In this document: positions 35,744 through 45,769 of the stretch, one piece after another
How positions within the stretch are numbered: position 1 is the stretch's first letter
Layout of the letters: every line of letters starts with the position of its first letter
DNA from: Glaciecola sp. 33A
GTDB lineage: Bacteria; Pseudomonadota; Gammaproteobacteria; Enterobacterales; Alteromonadaceae
Assembly: GCF_002836745.1 (NCBI RefSeq)
Contig: NZ_PJAR01000044.1
Coordinates: 1-64,000, forward strand
Direction: 5' to 3'
Length of the DNA stretch: 64,000 bases
Position numbers and translations under genes: made by a program
The notes under the pieces: model-generated
The model's input: the letters and a program-made list of their open reading frames with translations, nothing else
Told to the model about the DNA's origin: nothing
Databases searched by the model: none

Positions 35744-36871
35744 ATGATGAAGTTATTGTCTGTTTATGTATCTGTTATTATCATACTAAGTCTGTTGTTG
35801 ACGCCATTTAAATTGCAGGCTCAACGGATTAAGGATTTAGCAACCATTCAAGGCGTTCGCGCTAACCAACTGGTTGGCTATGGTCTGGTTGTGGGTCTCC
35901 CGGGAACGGGCGAAACGAGCCCTTTCACGGAACAAAGTTTTAGGACCATGTTAGCGAGCTTTGGTATTTCACTTGATGCGAATGTGAAGCCTAAAATCAA
36001 AAACGTAGCGGCTGTAGTCGTGCATGCAACCCTACCTGCATTTACAAAGCCCGGACAAACGATCGATGTGACCGTGTCCTCAGTTGGTGAAGCGTCTAGT
36101 TTGAATGGTGGCACTTTATTACGCACTTTTTTACGCGGCATCGATGGCGAAATTTATTCCGTGGCTCAAGGTAGTTTAGTCGTCAGTGGGTTTGGGGCAC
36201 AAGGCAATGACGGTTCAAGGATCGTGTCTAATACACCCACCGTAGGTCGTATCGCAAACGGTGCGATTGTTGAAAGAGCTATCCCTTCTGGATTAATGCA
36301 AAATGATTACCTTACACTCAATTTAAACACGCCTGATTTCAGCACCGCGCAAGCATTAGCTGACGTTATTAATAGTCGCTTAGGTGCGGACGCGTCAAGC
36401 GGCACAGCTATCGCACAGCCAATGGATGCGGCATCGGTAAAAGTCATGGCTCCGCGTGATCGCAGTCAGCGAGTTGGTTTTTTAGCCACAATTGAAAATT
36501 TTGAGTTTCAACCGGCAGCTGCGCCAGCAAGAGTCGTGATTAACAGCCGAACAGGCACCATCGTTATTGGTCAAGACGTTAGGCTTCTGCCTGCTGCGAT
36601 TACGCACGGTGGTCTGACGGTGACTATCTCTGAAAACATACAAGTCAACCAGCCTAATGCACTGGCAAATGGTAATACGGTCATTACCCCACGATCCATT
36701 GTTGATGTGCAACTTGATGATAGTCGTATGTTTTTGTTTGACCCCGGCGTTAGCTTGGAAGAATTGGTGCGCGCAGTTAACGAAATTGGTGCTGCACCAG
36801 GTGACTTAATGGCAATACTTGAAGCGCTCCGACAAGCGGGTGCGTTGCAAGGTGAATTGGTGATCATCTAA
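35744..36871 (+). CDS. flgI: P-ring protein FlgI
   Basis: 375 aa with a signal peptide (1-27, ending LQAQ). The FlgI core is [30 protein letters not shown]; the C-terminal [38 protein letters not shown] is diagnostic. Two ATG codons in a row leave one residue uncertain. Its assembly partner FlgA is encoded at 27494. TAATG overlap with flgJ. Confidence 0.97.
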   Translation: MMKLLSVYVSVIIILSLLLTPFKLQAQRIKDLATIQGVRANQLVGYGLVVGLPGTGETSPFTEQSFRTMLASFGISLDANVKPKIKNVAAVVVHATLPAFTKPGQTIDVTVSSVGEASSLNGGTLLRTFLRGIDGEIYSVAQGSLVVSGFGAQGNDGSRIVSNTPTVGRIANGAIVERAIPSGLMQNDYLTLNLNTPDFSTAQALADVINSRLGADASSGTAIAQPMDAASVKVMAPRDRSQRVGFLATIENFEFQPAAAPARVVINSRTGTIVIGQDVRLLPAAITHGGLTVTISENIQVNQPNALANGNTVITPRSIVDVQLDDSRMFLFDPGVSLEELVRAVNEIGAAPGDLMAILEALRQAGALQGELVII

Positions 36872-37824
36872 TGGACTTAAGCTCTATAACCAAGACTAAA
36901 CTAGAGATGTCGCGCAACTATCACGACATGGGTAGTGTTAACAAATTGCGAGAAGCAGCTCAATCCGGCGATAAAGGCGCTTTGGAAGAGGCTGCCAAGC
37001 AATTTGAGGCGATATTCGTTCAAATGATGTTGAAGTCTATGCGTAAAGCACAAGATGCGCTTGCAGATAAAGACAGCCCTTTTAGCACGGAACAAGTTAA
37101 ATTTTATCGTGAAATGCATGATAAACAAATCGCAACGGACTTAAGTGCGAATGGCAGTATAGGGCTTGCAGAAGTTATTATGCAACAGATGAATCCGGGT
37201 AACGGGGTTATGCCGGCAGGCGTGGTTCGTGCAGACGGCGATTTATCGGTGCTGAATAGGCACAATGTTGCCGCAATTCAAAATGCACAAAACAGAGTCA
37301 TGGGAAATAACAACGACAATGTCTCCCAAGGCGCATTCAAATCTGCTGCATTTGCCTCTCCAAAAGAATTTGTAGACGCCTTATACCCGCACGCGATTGA
37401 GGCAGCCAAAGCGCTCAATTTGGATCCTAAGGCGATGATTGCACAAGCAGCGGTTGAAACCGGATGGGGTAAAAGCCTGATCCATAAAAATGACGGTGAA
37501 AACAGTCACAACTTGTTTGGTATTAAAGCGGATAAACGTTGGGACGGAGAAAAAGCCACGGTTGATACCTTGGAGTTCGTTAACAACGTACCAGAAAAAC
37601 AGCAGGCATCGTTTAGAAGTTACGGCTCGTTTACACACTCTATGGAGGATTATGTAGACTTCATTAAGTCAAATCCTCGTTACGAACAAGCGATCCAAAA
37701 AACCGAAACACCAAAAGACTATTTTAACGCACTGCAGGATGCCGGCTATGCAACCGATCCACACTATGCGGAAAAAGTTATGTCGGTATTCAATGGCAAT
37801 GTGTTAGATGAGTTAATACCATGA
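36871..37824 (+). CDS. flgJ: rod-cap / peptidoglycan hydrolase FlgJ
   Basis: 317 aa two-domain FlgJ: rod-binding domain at about 20-95 (AAKQFEAIFVQMMLKSMRKAQDAL) and glucosaminidase domain at about 160-315 (MIAQAAVETGWGKSL... NLFGIKADKRWDG). It caps the growing rod and opens the murein layer. The last codons overlap the flgK start (ATGA). Confidence 0.96.
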   Translation: MDLSSITKTKLEMSRNYHDMGSVNKLREAAQSGDKGALEEAAKQFEAIFVQMMLKSMRKAQDALADKDSPFSTEQVKFYREMHDKQIATDLSANGSIGLAEVIMQQMNPGNGVMPAGVVRADGDLSVLNRHNVAAIQNAQNRVMGNNNDNVSQGAFKSAAFASPKEFVDALYPHAIEAAKALNLDPKAMIAQAAVETGWGKSLIHKNDGENSHNLFGIKADKRWDGEKATVDTLEFVNNVPEKQQASFRSYGSFTHSMEDYVDFIKSNPRYEQAIQKTETPKDYFNALQDAGYATDPHYAEKVMSVFNGNVLDELIP

Positions 37825-39971
37825 TCAAAACAGCAGACTTATTTTCAATTGCTAAAACGGGGGTTAATGCAAGTAGTCGCTTGTTAAACACCACCAGTAA
37901 TAATATTGCTAATATCAATACCGAAGGTTATGTCCGCGAACGCACAGAATTTAAAACCATGTCAACTGGCGGTGTTAATCAAGGTTTTACTGATCGCGTA
38001 TTAAGCCAGTTCGCCATGAATCAGTTGCGTCGAGACACTACCAGTGTGGGTGAAGCTCAGGCATTTTTTGACGGTGCACGAAGCCTGGATAATGCGCTAG
38101 CAAGTGAAGCCAACTCGGTTTCTGGTGCGATTACGAGATTTTTCGCGTCAATTCAAACCGCAGCAGATGACCCGACCAATATTACCTCTCGTAGTTCTGT
38201 GTTGGGCCAAGCACAAGGTTTAGTTAATCGGGTTAATACCCTTGGCGATTTTATCTCGGTAAAAGAGAGTGAAGTTGAGCAGCAGATTAAAGACAGCGTA
38301 AATACATCAAACGCGTTGATAAAACAAATTGGTAACTTAAACAAAGCGATTCAAATTGTGGGTAACTCGAGTGATGTTGATACACCATCAGCATTAATGA
38401 ACGAGAGAGACTTAGCGATCCGTAAATTGGCTGAATACATGTCAGTTGAAACACGTCCAAGCCCAAATAGTGATTTAGGTTTAGTGGTAAATTTAACCTC
38501 TGGTGAGTCGTTAGTACTAGCCGACGGTACGTTTAACTTATTAGCGATTGGCGGTGAGCCTGATTTTACCAATTCCCAACTCAGATTGTCGACAAACTAC
38601 GCACCACCAAAAAATAACACCACGTTGAATGTTCAAGAACAGAAACTAGGTGGCGCCTTAGGTGGCTTGTTTAGATATCGTGAAGAAATTTTAGAACCTG
38701 CACAACGTGATTTAGGGAAATTGTCAGTTGCGCTAGCAGACTCGTTCAATACTCAAAATCGACAAGGTATGGATCTTGATCAGCAATTGGGCGGTGATAT
38801 TTTTAAAATCCCTGAATTTAGAGGTATTAATTACCCCGATAACGCTGATTTAAGTTTGGGTATTAAAGGGCGCTTTACACCCGGTGCAAGCGCAGAGATA
38901 ACAAATACAGACTATCGAGTTGAAGTGCTGAGCAGTCCATCCGGCTCACCACCAACATTCGATTTACAAGTGTCGGCGCTCAATTCTGACGGCACGGCTC
39001 AGCTCGATGAAAGCGGTAATCCAATTATACAAACAACCACCGTTACCGCTGAGCAGGGAACTTATAATAAAGTTATGGGTGGTATTGAAATTGAATTTTC
39101 TAGCGGTGCAGGTTATGCAGTCGGCGATGAATTTTTGTTTCAACCGTTGCGAACGGCAGCAAATGATCTAGAACTGACCACCACTAGAGGTGAAGATTTA
39201 GCTTTCGCCAAGCCGTTGAGAGTTGACACTAATGCAGCGAATTTAGGTGATGCCACCATTCGTGCTGTCACGGTTAGCAATACCAATATTGATAATACGT
39301 TGTCCAATTTGCAAGCGTCTGGGTTTAATGGTTCGGGTAATATTCAAAGTGCATCAGAATTACCCACAAGCGTTGGCGCTCCAGCCTCTGTTTTGTTTAC
39401 GAGTGCTTCAGAATTTCAAGTACTGGATAACGCAGTGCCACCGAATATCATTTCTACGGTGACCGGGGTAACTGATTTAAATAATTTATTGCAGCAAGCA
39501 AAAGACAATGGCGCAGCGCCACCTTGGCCTGCTGATTTTGCTGCGTTGGATGATTATCCCGGTTACGATTTTAGCTTGGAAGGTATTCCCAAAGCGGGTG
39601 ATTCTTTTGACATTAGTTTTAATACTAACGGCATAGCTGATAACAGAAATGCAGTTGATCTTGCTGGTTTACAGCAAGAAGATGCTGTACGACAAAGCAT
39701 TGGTAGTAGTGGCAACAAGGCCACCTTCAATGAAGCATATGCCAACCTTGTTGGCAGTATTGGTGCGTTAACTGCGAATGGCCAAGTTGAATTAGAGGCG
39801 TCCAAAGTCTTGAAAACACAGTCTTCAGATTGGTTTGAATCTACTTCTGGGGTGAGCTTAGATGAAGAGGCTGCGAATCTTATTCAGTTTCAACAATCAT
39901 ATGCAGCAGCAGCCAGAATATTGAGTACAGCACAAGAGTTGTTCGACACCATATTGAATGCAGTAAGGTAA
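37821..39971 (+). CDS. flgK: hook-filament junction protein FlgK (HAP1)
   Basis: 716 aa. N-terminal SIAKTGVNASSRLLNTTSNNIANINTEGYVRER; C-terminal GVSLDEEAANLIQFQQSYAAAARILSTAQELFDTIL. Longer than the enteric protein (547 aa) because of the central surface domains, as common in marine gammaproteobacteria. Exported with the help of FlgN. Confidence 0.96.
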   Translation: MIKTADLFSIAKTGVNASSRLLNTTSNNIANINTEGYVRERTEFKTMSTGGVNQGFTDRVLSQFAMNQLRRDTTSVGEAQAFFDGARSLDNALASEANSVSGAITRFFASIQTAADDPTNITSRSSVLGQAQGLVNRVNTLGDFISVKESEVEQQIKDSVNTSNALIKQIGNLNKAIQIVGNSSDVDTPSALMNERDLAIRKLAEYMSVETRPSPNSDLGLVVNLTSGESLVLADGTFNLLAIGGEPDFTNSQLRLSTNYAPPKNNTTLNVQEQKLGGALGGLFRYREEILEPAQRDLGKLSVALADSFNTQNRQGMDLDQQLGGDIFKIPEFRGINYPDNADLSLGIKGRFTPGASAEITNTDYRVEVLSSPSGSPPTFDLQVSALNSDGTAQLDESGNPIIQTTTVTAEQGTYNKVMGGIEIEFSSGAGYAVGDEFLFQPLRTAANDLELTTTRGEDLAFAKPLRVDTNAANLGDATIRAVTVSNTNIDNTLSNLQASGFNGSGNIQSASELPTSVGAPASVLFTSASEFQVLDNAVPPNIISTVTGVTDLNNLLQQAKDNGAAPPWPADFAALDDYPGYDFSLEGIPKAGDSFDISFNTNGIADNRNAVDLAGLQQEDAVRQSIGSSGNKATFNEAYANLVGSIGALTANGQVELEASKVLKTQSSDWFESTSGVSLDEEAANLIQFQQSYAAAARILSTAQELFDTILNAVR

Positions 39972-39977
39972 TAAATT

Positions 39978-41207
39978 ATGCGCATAACAACAAATTTAAT
40001 TTACAATCAAAACTTAAGAAGTATTGATACAAACCAAGGTAATTTGGTTGATATTCAGCAACAGTTGGCGACCGGTAAAAAATTACTACGCCCCAGTGAT
40101 GATCCAGTGGGTGCAGCTCAAGTTATTCGCTTGACCGAAGAGTTGGACAAAATCACCCAATACCAACGTAACAATGACTTAACCTCAAGTGCACTTGAAC
40201 AGCAAGAAACGGCGCTTCGTAGTATTAAAGATGTGGTCAATAGAGCACGCGTGCTTACTGTACAATCGGGAAATGGTATTTTAGCGGGACAAGATAGAAA
40301 AGCCATTGGTGCTGAAATTGAACAAATTCGTGATCAAGTTTTAGACTTAATGAATACCCGTAACGCCAGCGGTGACTATGTTTTCTCTGGTTATCAATCA
40401 TCAAATCAAGCCTTTGAATTTAACCCCAGTGCGAGCGGCGATAGAGTCTCGTTTTTAGGTGATGATGGTGAAAACCAAATACAAATTTCAGATAGCGTCA
40501 CACTGCAAAGTACCTCGTCGGGTAAGTCTATTTTCCAAGAAGTATTTGCACGCTTCAACTTTGAGGTTACTGCGCAAAGTGCAGGCGTCTCAGTTGAAAC
40601 AGCAAAAATAGATGAGCAAGGCACGTTTGATAATTTCCATAAGCAGAATTTTGATCCTGTCAATACACCGAATAATCAATATCGTTTCGACGTGTTGGCG
40701 GGTGATCAGGTCTCAGTCACCAACGTTGGGAACGGGAATGTTGTGTCTACCCAACCATTTCAGTCAGGGCAACCAGTGCGCTTTGCCGGCATGGAATTTA
40801 ATTTCAACGGCAGTACCGGTGATTCTCTAGAAATTAGTTTAAACAGACCGCAAAAGAAAAATCTAGCGGAAACGCTAAACGACATGTTCATTGCACTTAC
40901 GTCTGATTCAATAGCTGAATCGGATTTTGTAAATGCAATAGACAACACGCTAGTGGGTTTAGATAACGGCTTGGAAAAAATGTCGTTTGAAGTGTCGTCT
41001 ATTGGTGCGCGATTGAATATTGCTCAGTCGATTAAGGAAGCCAATTTAGACAGCGAACTTTCGCTGCAGTCCGCCCGTTCCAGCATTCAAGATGTCGATT
41101 TTGCAAAGGCTTCTACTGAGTTTGCAAAGCAAGAAACAGCGCTTGAAGCCGCGTTTAAATCATTCCCCAGAGTCGTCAATTTGTCACTGTTTAATTATAT
41201 TAACTAG
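39978..41207 (+). CDS. flgL: hook-filament junction protein FlgL (HAP3)
   Basis: 409 aa. The flagellin-like N-terminal helix is MRITTNLIYNQNLRSIDTNQGNLVDIQQQLATGKKL with PSDDPVGAAQV; the C-terminal helices end in DVDFAKASTEFAKQETALEAAF. Six nt after flgK. Its last 8 nt overlap the end of the convergent aldolase gene; no terminator is visible. Confidence 0.95.
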   Translation: MRITTNLIYNQNLRSIDTNQGNLVDIQQQLATGKKLLRPSDDPVGAAQVIRLTEELDKITQYQRNNDLTSSALEQQETALRSIKDVVNRARVLTVQSGNGILAGQDRKAIGAEIEQIRDQVLDLMNTRNASGDYVFSGYQSSNQAFEFNPSASGDRVSFLGDDGENQIQISDSVTLQSTSSGKSIFQEVFARFNFEVTAQSAGVSVETAKIDEQGTFDNFHKQNFDPVNTPNNQYRFDVLAGDQVSVTNVGNGNVVSTQPFQSGQPVRFAGMEFNFNGSTGDSLEISLNRPQKKNLAETLNDMFIALTSDSIAESDFVNAIDNTLVGLDNGLEKMSFEVSSIGARLNIAQSIKEANLDSELSLQSARSSIQDVDFAKASTEFAKQETALEAAFKSFPRVVNLSLFNYIN

Positions 41208-41952
41208 CGTATCCAGGATTAACACGATCCAATTTACGTAATATACCAGGCCAAGCTAACGAGCCGCCAGCAGAGCGTGTTACTTGTTTAGCTTGCGCTT
41301 GTATTCCCGCCAGAATTTGATCAGAAATTTTAATCATAGCTTGTCCCGTTGCTTGTGCTTTTAATTGGATCTCACATGCACGCTGTAGCAAAAACATCGC
41401 GGTAAATGCTTCGGCAACCGACGAGCCACAAGTAAGCAAACCATGATTGCGCAAAATCATAAACGAAGTATCAGCTAAATCGGCAACCAGACGTACTTTT
41501 TCCTCAGGATTTAACGCAACCCCCTCATATTCATGATAAGAGAGTGACGATAACGCAAAGAGTGATTGTTGACTGTAAGCTTGCAGTCCATTTTTGAGTG
41601 TCGATACAGCGATACCTTCGATAGTATGTAGGTGCATTACACATTTTGCATCATCGCGAGACTCATGCACGGCGCTATGAATAATGAAGCCTGCGGGATT
41701 AGTTTCATACTCTGATTGCATGACCTTTTCGCCATTAATATCAACTTTTACGAGGCTCGATGCGGTTACTTCGTCAAACATCATGCCGTAAGGATTAATT
41801 AAAAAGTGATGTTCAGGGCCAGGGACTCGAACGGAAATATGTGTAAAAACTAAATCATCCCAACCGTAATAAGCCACGATCCTGTATGCCGCCGCTAAGT
41901 CGACGCGAGCTTGCCATTCTTCTGCACTTACGTTTTGTTGCACTGAACTCAT
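41200..41952 (-). CDS. class II aldolase/adducin family protein
   Basis: 250 aa. Zinc-binding HLH in CVMHLHTIEG plus the later histidine of LRNHGLLTCGSSVAEAF are the class II aldolase signature (as in fuculose-1-phosphate aldolase). VFTHISVRVPGPEHHFLINPYG is the usual N-terminal segment. The substrate cannot be told. It runs convergent to flgL and divergent from the Crp-like gene, an insertion of metabolic genes within the flagellar region. Confidence 0.88.
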   Translation of the reverse strand: MSSVQQNVSAEEWQARVDLAAAYRIVAYYGWDDLVFTHISVRVPGPEHHFLINPYGMMFDEVTASSLVKVDINGEKVMQSEYETNPAGFIIHSAVHESRDDAKCVMHLHTIEGIAVSTLKNGLQAYSQQSLFALSSLSYHEYEGVALNPEEKVRLVADLADTSFMILRNHGLLTCGSSVAEAFTAMFLLQRACEIQLKAQATGQAMIKISDQILAGIQAQAKQVTRSAGGSLAWPGILRKLDRVNPGYAS

Positions 41953-42045
41953 GATTTAACGCCTTTTAGTGTCATTCTTATTACTAATAGCTTAACGTAT
42001 ATAGAAGAATTGAACTGTCGCCTATTTGACAATTGGAGCTATATC

Positions 42046-42807
42046 ATGCGATCACAAAGTTACTATCAACAACTCGCCAATAACCCTTGGTTTGCCAATT
42101 TACCTGGGGTGGTTATTGATAAACTGGTACTACTTTGCAAAGTTAAAAGCGTAAAAAAAGGTGAGCAATTACTTGCTAAAAATGCGCCTGCAGACGGATT
42201 GTTTTGCGTATTAAGTGGCAAAATTAAGGTAAGCAACGTGAGTCAAAATGGTAAAGAACTAGTACTGACCTGGCTTTCGCCGGGAACGTGGTTTGGTGAA
42301 ATTTCATTATTTGATGGTTTGCCTAGAACGCATGATTCGTTTGCACAAACAGAATCAACCTTGCTGATGCTACCCTCGGCGGCTTTCCAGCAATTGTTAA
42401 TTGAGCATCCAGAATTATACCCTCACTTTATTCGTCAACTATGCCAACGTATTCGCACATTATTTTCGTTATTAGATGAAACCACTGGATTAGGGCTCAA
42501 AGAAAGACTAGCTAAACGCTTAATTATGCTATCAAACAACTGGGTTGGAATGGCTAACAGCCAAATTAATGACGTTGCCATTGAGCAGAATAGAGCGATA
42601 TCGTTTGATACCTTGCCGAATCAGGCTGAATCTTACCAAGAAGAGGTCATGATTTCGCAAGAGTCGCTGGCGAGTATGTTGAATGTTTCTAGGCAGACAA
42701 TTAATAAGCTATTGCAGGAAATGAAAAATGAACAGTTGATTGATCTTCGGTATGGAAGGATCGCGCTGAGTAATCCGCGTGGTTTGCAACAGTTAGGGGA
42801 GCTTTGA
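42046..42807 (+). CDS. Crp/Fnr-family transcriptional regulator
   Basis: 253 aa from the ATG at 42046 (GGAG 8 nt upstream); a longer start at 42010 is less likely. Cyclic-nucleotide-binding beta roll at about 20-125 (GLFCVLSGKIKV, GTWFGEISLFDGLPRTHD) and a C-terminal helix-turn-helix (ISQESLASMLNVSRQTINKLLQEM). It has no N-terminal cysteine cluster, so it is not an FNR-type Fe-S sensor. Effector and targets unknown. Confidence 0.88.
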   Translation: MRSQSYYQQLANNPWFANLPGVVIDKLVLLCKVKSVKKGEQLLAKNAPADGLFCVLSGKIKVSNVSQNGKELVLTWLSPGTWFGEISLFDGLPRTHDSFAQTESTLLMLPSAAFQQLLIEHPELYPHFIRQLCQRIRTLFSLLDETTGLGLKERLAKRLIMLSNNWVGMANSQINDVAIEQNRAISFDTLPNQAESYQEEVMISQESLASMLNVSRQTINKLLQEMKNEQLIDLRYGRIALSNPRGLQQLGEL

Positions 42808-42811
42808 AAAC

Positions 42812-43882
42812 CTAACTATCTGCATCCGATGGTTGCTTATCATTTGCTAGGTAAGCTACATAAACCTGAGTCTTTCCTATTTCAGGTGTTGAATAGTAAC
42901 TGATCCATAGTCCGATTTCGTTGAGCCCTTTTCTGTCAATGACCACACCAGGATAGCCATTATCGTCAGCGCTAGGCAGTGGCAGTAAAAATGTAAGTTG
43001 CTGAGTTTGTTTGTTTAATGTAAACAGACCCGTTTTCAATTCCCCATTACTATAATCTTGTTTTTCTTTACCACTACCAAAGTACTGAATAGTATGTTTT
43101 TGCTGCTGCGTTGGTGACGTCAATTCAGTATGCTGATATCGAGCCGCAATCACAAAGTTAGTTGCATTAAATGACATTAAGCGCGGACTAGCCAAATACA
43201 AAGGTAAATCTTGCCATTGCCAATGCATAAATGGGGCAACACTGGTGCCTAATTGTGTTGAATAGGTGTCGGCGTCTCTTCGAACTATGGCAATAGCGCG
43301 CGTTCCGGCTTGCTCGTCGACAAAATACAAATCACTTTCATTCGGGTAACCAAGGTCATGTTCAGCTTTTGATAACACAGGATTAGGATATGCTTTGAGT
43401 GTACTTAGGTCTGCGCCGGTATATAAATGTAAGCTCTCTGTTTTAGGTTCGTAAGCCAAGCTAAATATGCGTTGTTTGTGCCAACTTAAACGCCAACACC
43501 AATGAAGCGGTTTTCCAAAAAAACCTTGGTGCTGCCAATGCAGATCATCGCCGCAATACCAATAGGTGTTTTGGCCACTCTTTTTTTCATTACCTAATTC
43601 GTCTAACTCTGTTTTACCTGCGAAAGCGGCAAGCAATAGCTTATTATTTTCTAAAATATATATTTTAGGATCGCGTAAATCACTGTTTTTTAGTTTGAAT
43701 TCATCTTGCGAAATTAATTTACCTTGCAGGCTAAGACGTTGTAAAACAACTTTTCCGTCATTGCTGTGGTGGTCTGTAGCACGACGAAAACATAAAAGCA
43801 GATGATTATCTAAACGACTTAAGTCAGTGAAAGCATCGTGATACTTTTTATTAGATATTTTTTTTAGCCAATTTATATTCAT
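42812..43882 (-). CDS. hypothetical beta-propeller-like protein
   Basis: 356 aa, no signal peptide. Repeated blocks of beta strands ending in W or Y with Asp-rich turns (DPKIYILENNKLLLAAFAG, CWRLSWHKQRIFSLAYEP, SPRLMSFNATNFVIAARYQ, GLWISYYSTP) suggest a five- or six-bladed propeller like the sialidase/GH43 folds. No catalytic signature can be assigned. Convergent with the Crp-like gene (4-nt gap). Function unknown. Confidence 0.6.
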   Translation of the reverse strand: MNINWLKKISNKKYHDAFTDLSRLDNHLLLCFRRATDHHSNDGKVVLQRLSLQGKLISQDEFKLKNSDLRDPKIYILENNKLLLAAFAGKTELDELGNEKKSGQNTYWYCGDDLHWQHQGFFGKPLHWCWRLSWHKQRIFSLAYEPKTESLHLYTGADLSTLKAYPNPVLSKAEHDLGYPNESDLYFVDEQAGTRAIAIVRRDADTYSTQLGTSVAPFMHWQWQDLPLYLASPRLMSFNATNFVIAARYQHTELTSPTQQQKHTIQYFGSGKEKQDYSNGELKTGLFTLNKQTQQLTFLLPLPSADDNGYPGVVIDRKGLNEIGLWISYYSTPEIGKTQVYVAYLANDKQPSDADS

Positions 43883-43996
43883 TTTAAATACTCTTATATC
43901 ATTGTTTTTATGTGCTATTTATTGTTGTTGTTGTTGTTTTTGACTTTAGGGGCGGCAATTATTTGCCGCAAACATAGAAAAAAAGCATCTTTTAGC

Positions 43997-44023
43997 TAAA
44001 GAGAATTAAACGTTTGTCGATAA
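43997..44023 (+). promoter_or_regulatory. sigma-28 (FliA) promoter of flagellin 1
   Basis: TAAA-N15-GTCGATAA, one mismatch from TAAA-N15-GCCGATAA, with exact spacing. It implies a leader of roughly 120 nt before the flagellin start. Confidence 0.8.
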
Positions 44024-44095
44024 ACCTTTACGAGAGAGCCAGCACATTAACTTATCATTTGGATGGTTATTGTTCTACAAGTAGTTATTAAACCA

Positions 44096-44129
44096 CCGGA
44101 GTCACGTCCGGGGACCAGCAAGCCGCTGG
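44096..44129 (+). promoter_or_regulatory. two-hairpin 5' leader of flagellin 1
   Basis: CCGGA-gtcacg-TCCGG (44096-44111) and CCAGC-aagcc-GCTGG (44115-44129) stand back to back just before AGGAGA, the ribosome site. They could control translation or mRNA stability; untested. Confidence 0.5.
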
Positions 44130-44151
44130 ACTGAGAGTGCAGGAGAGACAT

Positions 44152-44991
44152 ATGTCCTTGTTCGTAAATACAAATGCGTCGGCGTTGAATGCTCAACGTT
44201 CATTAATGAATTCATCAAACAGTTTGAACACTTCGTTCGAACGTTTATCCTCGGGTTTCCGTATCAATCGTGCTTCAGATGATGCAGCAGGTTTGCAAAT
44301 TTCGGATCGTATGACAACGCAAGTCAACGGCTTAAACCAAGCCGTTCGAAATGCGAACGATGCGATTTCATTGACGCAAACCGCTGAAGGTGCATTATCT
44401 GAAACCACAAGTTCTTTACAGAGGATCCGCCAGTTAGCAGTTCAATCACAGAATGGTATTAACTCTTCTGCTGATAGAACAGCGCTTCAAAAAGAGGTTT
44501 CTGCTCTAAAAACAGAGATATCAAGAATTTCGACTGACACTCAATTTAACAGTGTGAACTTGTTGGATAGTAACTTCTCTGCTGCGTTCTTAATAGGCGC
44601 CAACAGTGGACAGACAATTTCAGTTAACTTGCAAGGCAGTTCACTGGCTGGTATCAGTGGTTTCTCTACCGCGGGTCTAGGCATCGATGATTTATCGGTT
44701 TCAAGTTTCGGTGGCGCTTCTGCAGCTCTAGTTGCAATTGATGCGGCAATCTCTGGAGTAGGTGGCGCAAGAGCCGACCTAGGTGCATTAACAAATCGGT
44801 TCCAATCAACAATCCGCAACTTGACTAACATTTCTGAGAACGTACAGAGTGCAAGATCCCAAATCCGTGATACAGATTTCGCATCTGAAACGGCTGAGTT
44901 GACACGTAATCAGATTATTCAGCAGGCTAGTACAACCATACTATCACAGGCTAATCAGCGTCCTCAGGCCGCTCTTCAGCTTCTTGGTTAA
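44152..44991 (+). CDS. flagellin 1
   Basis: 279 aa from the ATG at 44152, 6 nt after AGGAGA; a GTG 15 nt upstream is not the start. N-terminal D0/D1 ([40 protein letters not shown]) and C-terminal D1/D0 ([27 protein letters not shown]... [10 protein letters not shown]) are complete. The central domain is short, as in Vibrio/Alteromonas flagellins. Ser/Thr residues in the centre are potential sites for pseudaminic acid added by the Maf protein. It has its own sigma-28 promoter, and a terminator follows. Confidence 0.96.
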   Translation: MSLFVNTNASALNAQRSLMNSSNSLNTSFERLSSGFRINRASDDAAGLQISDRMTTQVNGLNQAVRNANDAISLTQTAEGALSETTSSLQRIRQLAVQSQNGINSSADRTALQKEVSALKTEISRISTDTQFNSVNLLDSNFSAAFLIGANSGQTISVNLQGSSLAGISGFSTAGLGIDDLSVSSFGGASAALVAIDAAISGVGGARADLGALTNRFQSTIRNLTNISENVQSARSQIRDTDFASETAELTRNQIIQQASTTILSQANQRPQAALQLLG

Positions 44992-45006
44992 GTCTAACTG
45001 ACCCTA

Positions 45007-45078
45007 CTGTTTGGGGAATGAAGCCAGGAGGTAGTATCTAGCGTCACCATCCAGACAGAAGAGAGTCCGCTCACTCTC
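45007..45078 (+). ncRNA. structured element copy 1 (flagellin 1 3' region)
   Basis: Closing stem CTGTTTGG/CCAGACAG (45007-45014 with 45051-45058, one G-U) encloses the core GGAATGAAGCCAGGAGGTA (continued TGT-free as GT, to 45035) and TCACCAT. A second hairpin GAGAGT/ACTCTC follows (45061-45078). Copy 2 at 45770 keeps the core and both stems, with different paired bases. It begins 15 nt after the flagellin stop, before the terminator. Probably an RNA element; not recognised as a named family. Confidence 0.55.
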
Positions 45079-45096
45079 GACATACAAAGAGCGATA

Positions 45097-45127
45097 GGCC
45101 AGGCATTGCCTGGCCGCTTATTTTTTT
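45097..45127 (+). terminator. intrinsic terminator after flagellin 1
   Basis: GGCCAGGC-att-GCCTGGCC (8-bp stem) followed by GCTTA and seven T. Confidence 0.85.
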
Positions 45128-45236
45128 ATAACTTTTATTTTTACGTTCTATTCTCTTAACTAATTGATATAAATAATAATTATATTTTTTATGGTTTTAA
45201 TCCCGCAATTTTTTCAATATAATTTAGTTTTATGAC

Positions 45237-45264
45237 TAAAGGTTTTTGCGTATCTGCACGATAA
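45237..45264 (+). promoter_or_regulatory. sigma-28-like promoter in the flagellin 1-2 gap
   Basis: TAAA, 15 nt, then GCACGATAA: the FliA consensus with one extra base in the -10 box. It points at the flagellin-like mini-ORF at 45489. Confidence 0.4.
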
Positions 45265-45488
45265 GTATTTTAAGCATGGAGATAACAACAATAAATACTC
45301 TGGCCATTTAATAAACGACGCTAAGCAACATGATGTTAAACGCCAAAGAGCGAAAGCACATAATTCAATGAAAGTCGAAAGACACGAAAACAATAATAAT
45401 CATTGAGGCTGAAATATCGTAATGCTGAATGAGCAACAGCCCAAAGAGGTTCGCCGTTCAACATGAATAAACCGTTAGGAGAAATATC

Positions 45489-45575
45489 ATGAGTCTATTC
45501 ATAAATCGCATACGACTGCTGCTTAATCTGCAGGTGTTACCATTCTCAGCGGCAGCTTTTAGTTCATATTTTTAG
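45489..45575 (+). pseudogene. flagellin gene remnant or leader peptide (28 codons)
   Basis: The stretch CGTTAGGAGAAATATC then ATG almost copies the flagellin 2 start region (CGTTAGGAGATTATC then ATG). The first six codons (MSLFIN) copy the flagellin N-terminus (MSLFVN), after which the frame reads RIRLLLNLQVLPFSAAAFSS and stops. It may be the 5' scar of a deleted flagellin gene, with the structured element copy 2 marking its old 3' end, or a small real peptide. The ribosome site is intact. Confidence 0.45.
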
Positions 45576-45769
45576 TAAGCGAAATTTCAGGGCAATAGAT
45601 TGCCTCTGTAGCTCTGTGCTATGCGCATACAGCAATTTCAAAGGCTAAACAGAACAGCTCAACAGAACGGCAAAAAAAGACATTAAAAAAGATTGATAGG
45701 CACATTTGTGAAGAATAAGTGTGGGTGATAAACGCCAAAATACTGATTTACCTGAGAAATTAAGGATTT

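Noticed and set aside
43921-43941. Run of TTG triplets (TTGTTGTTG...) upstream of flagellin 1
   Set aside because: Short simple-sequence stretch with no coding or regulatory context.
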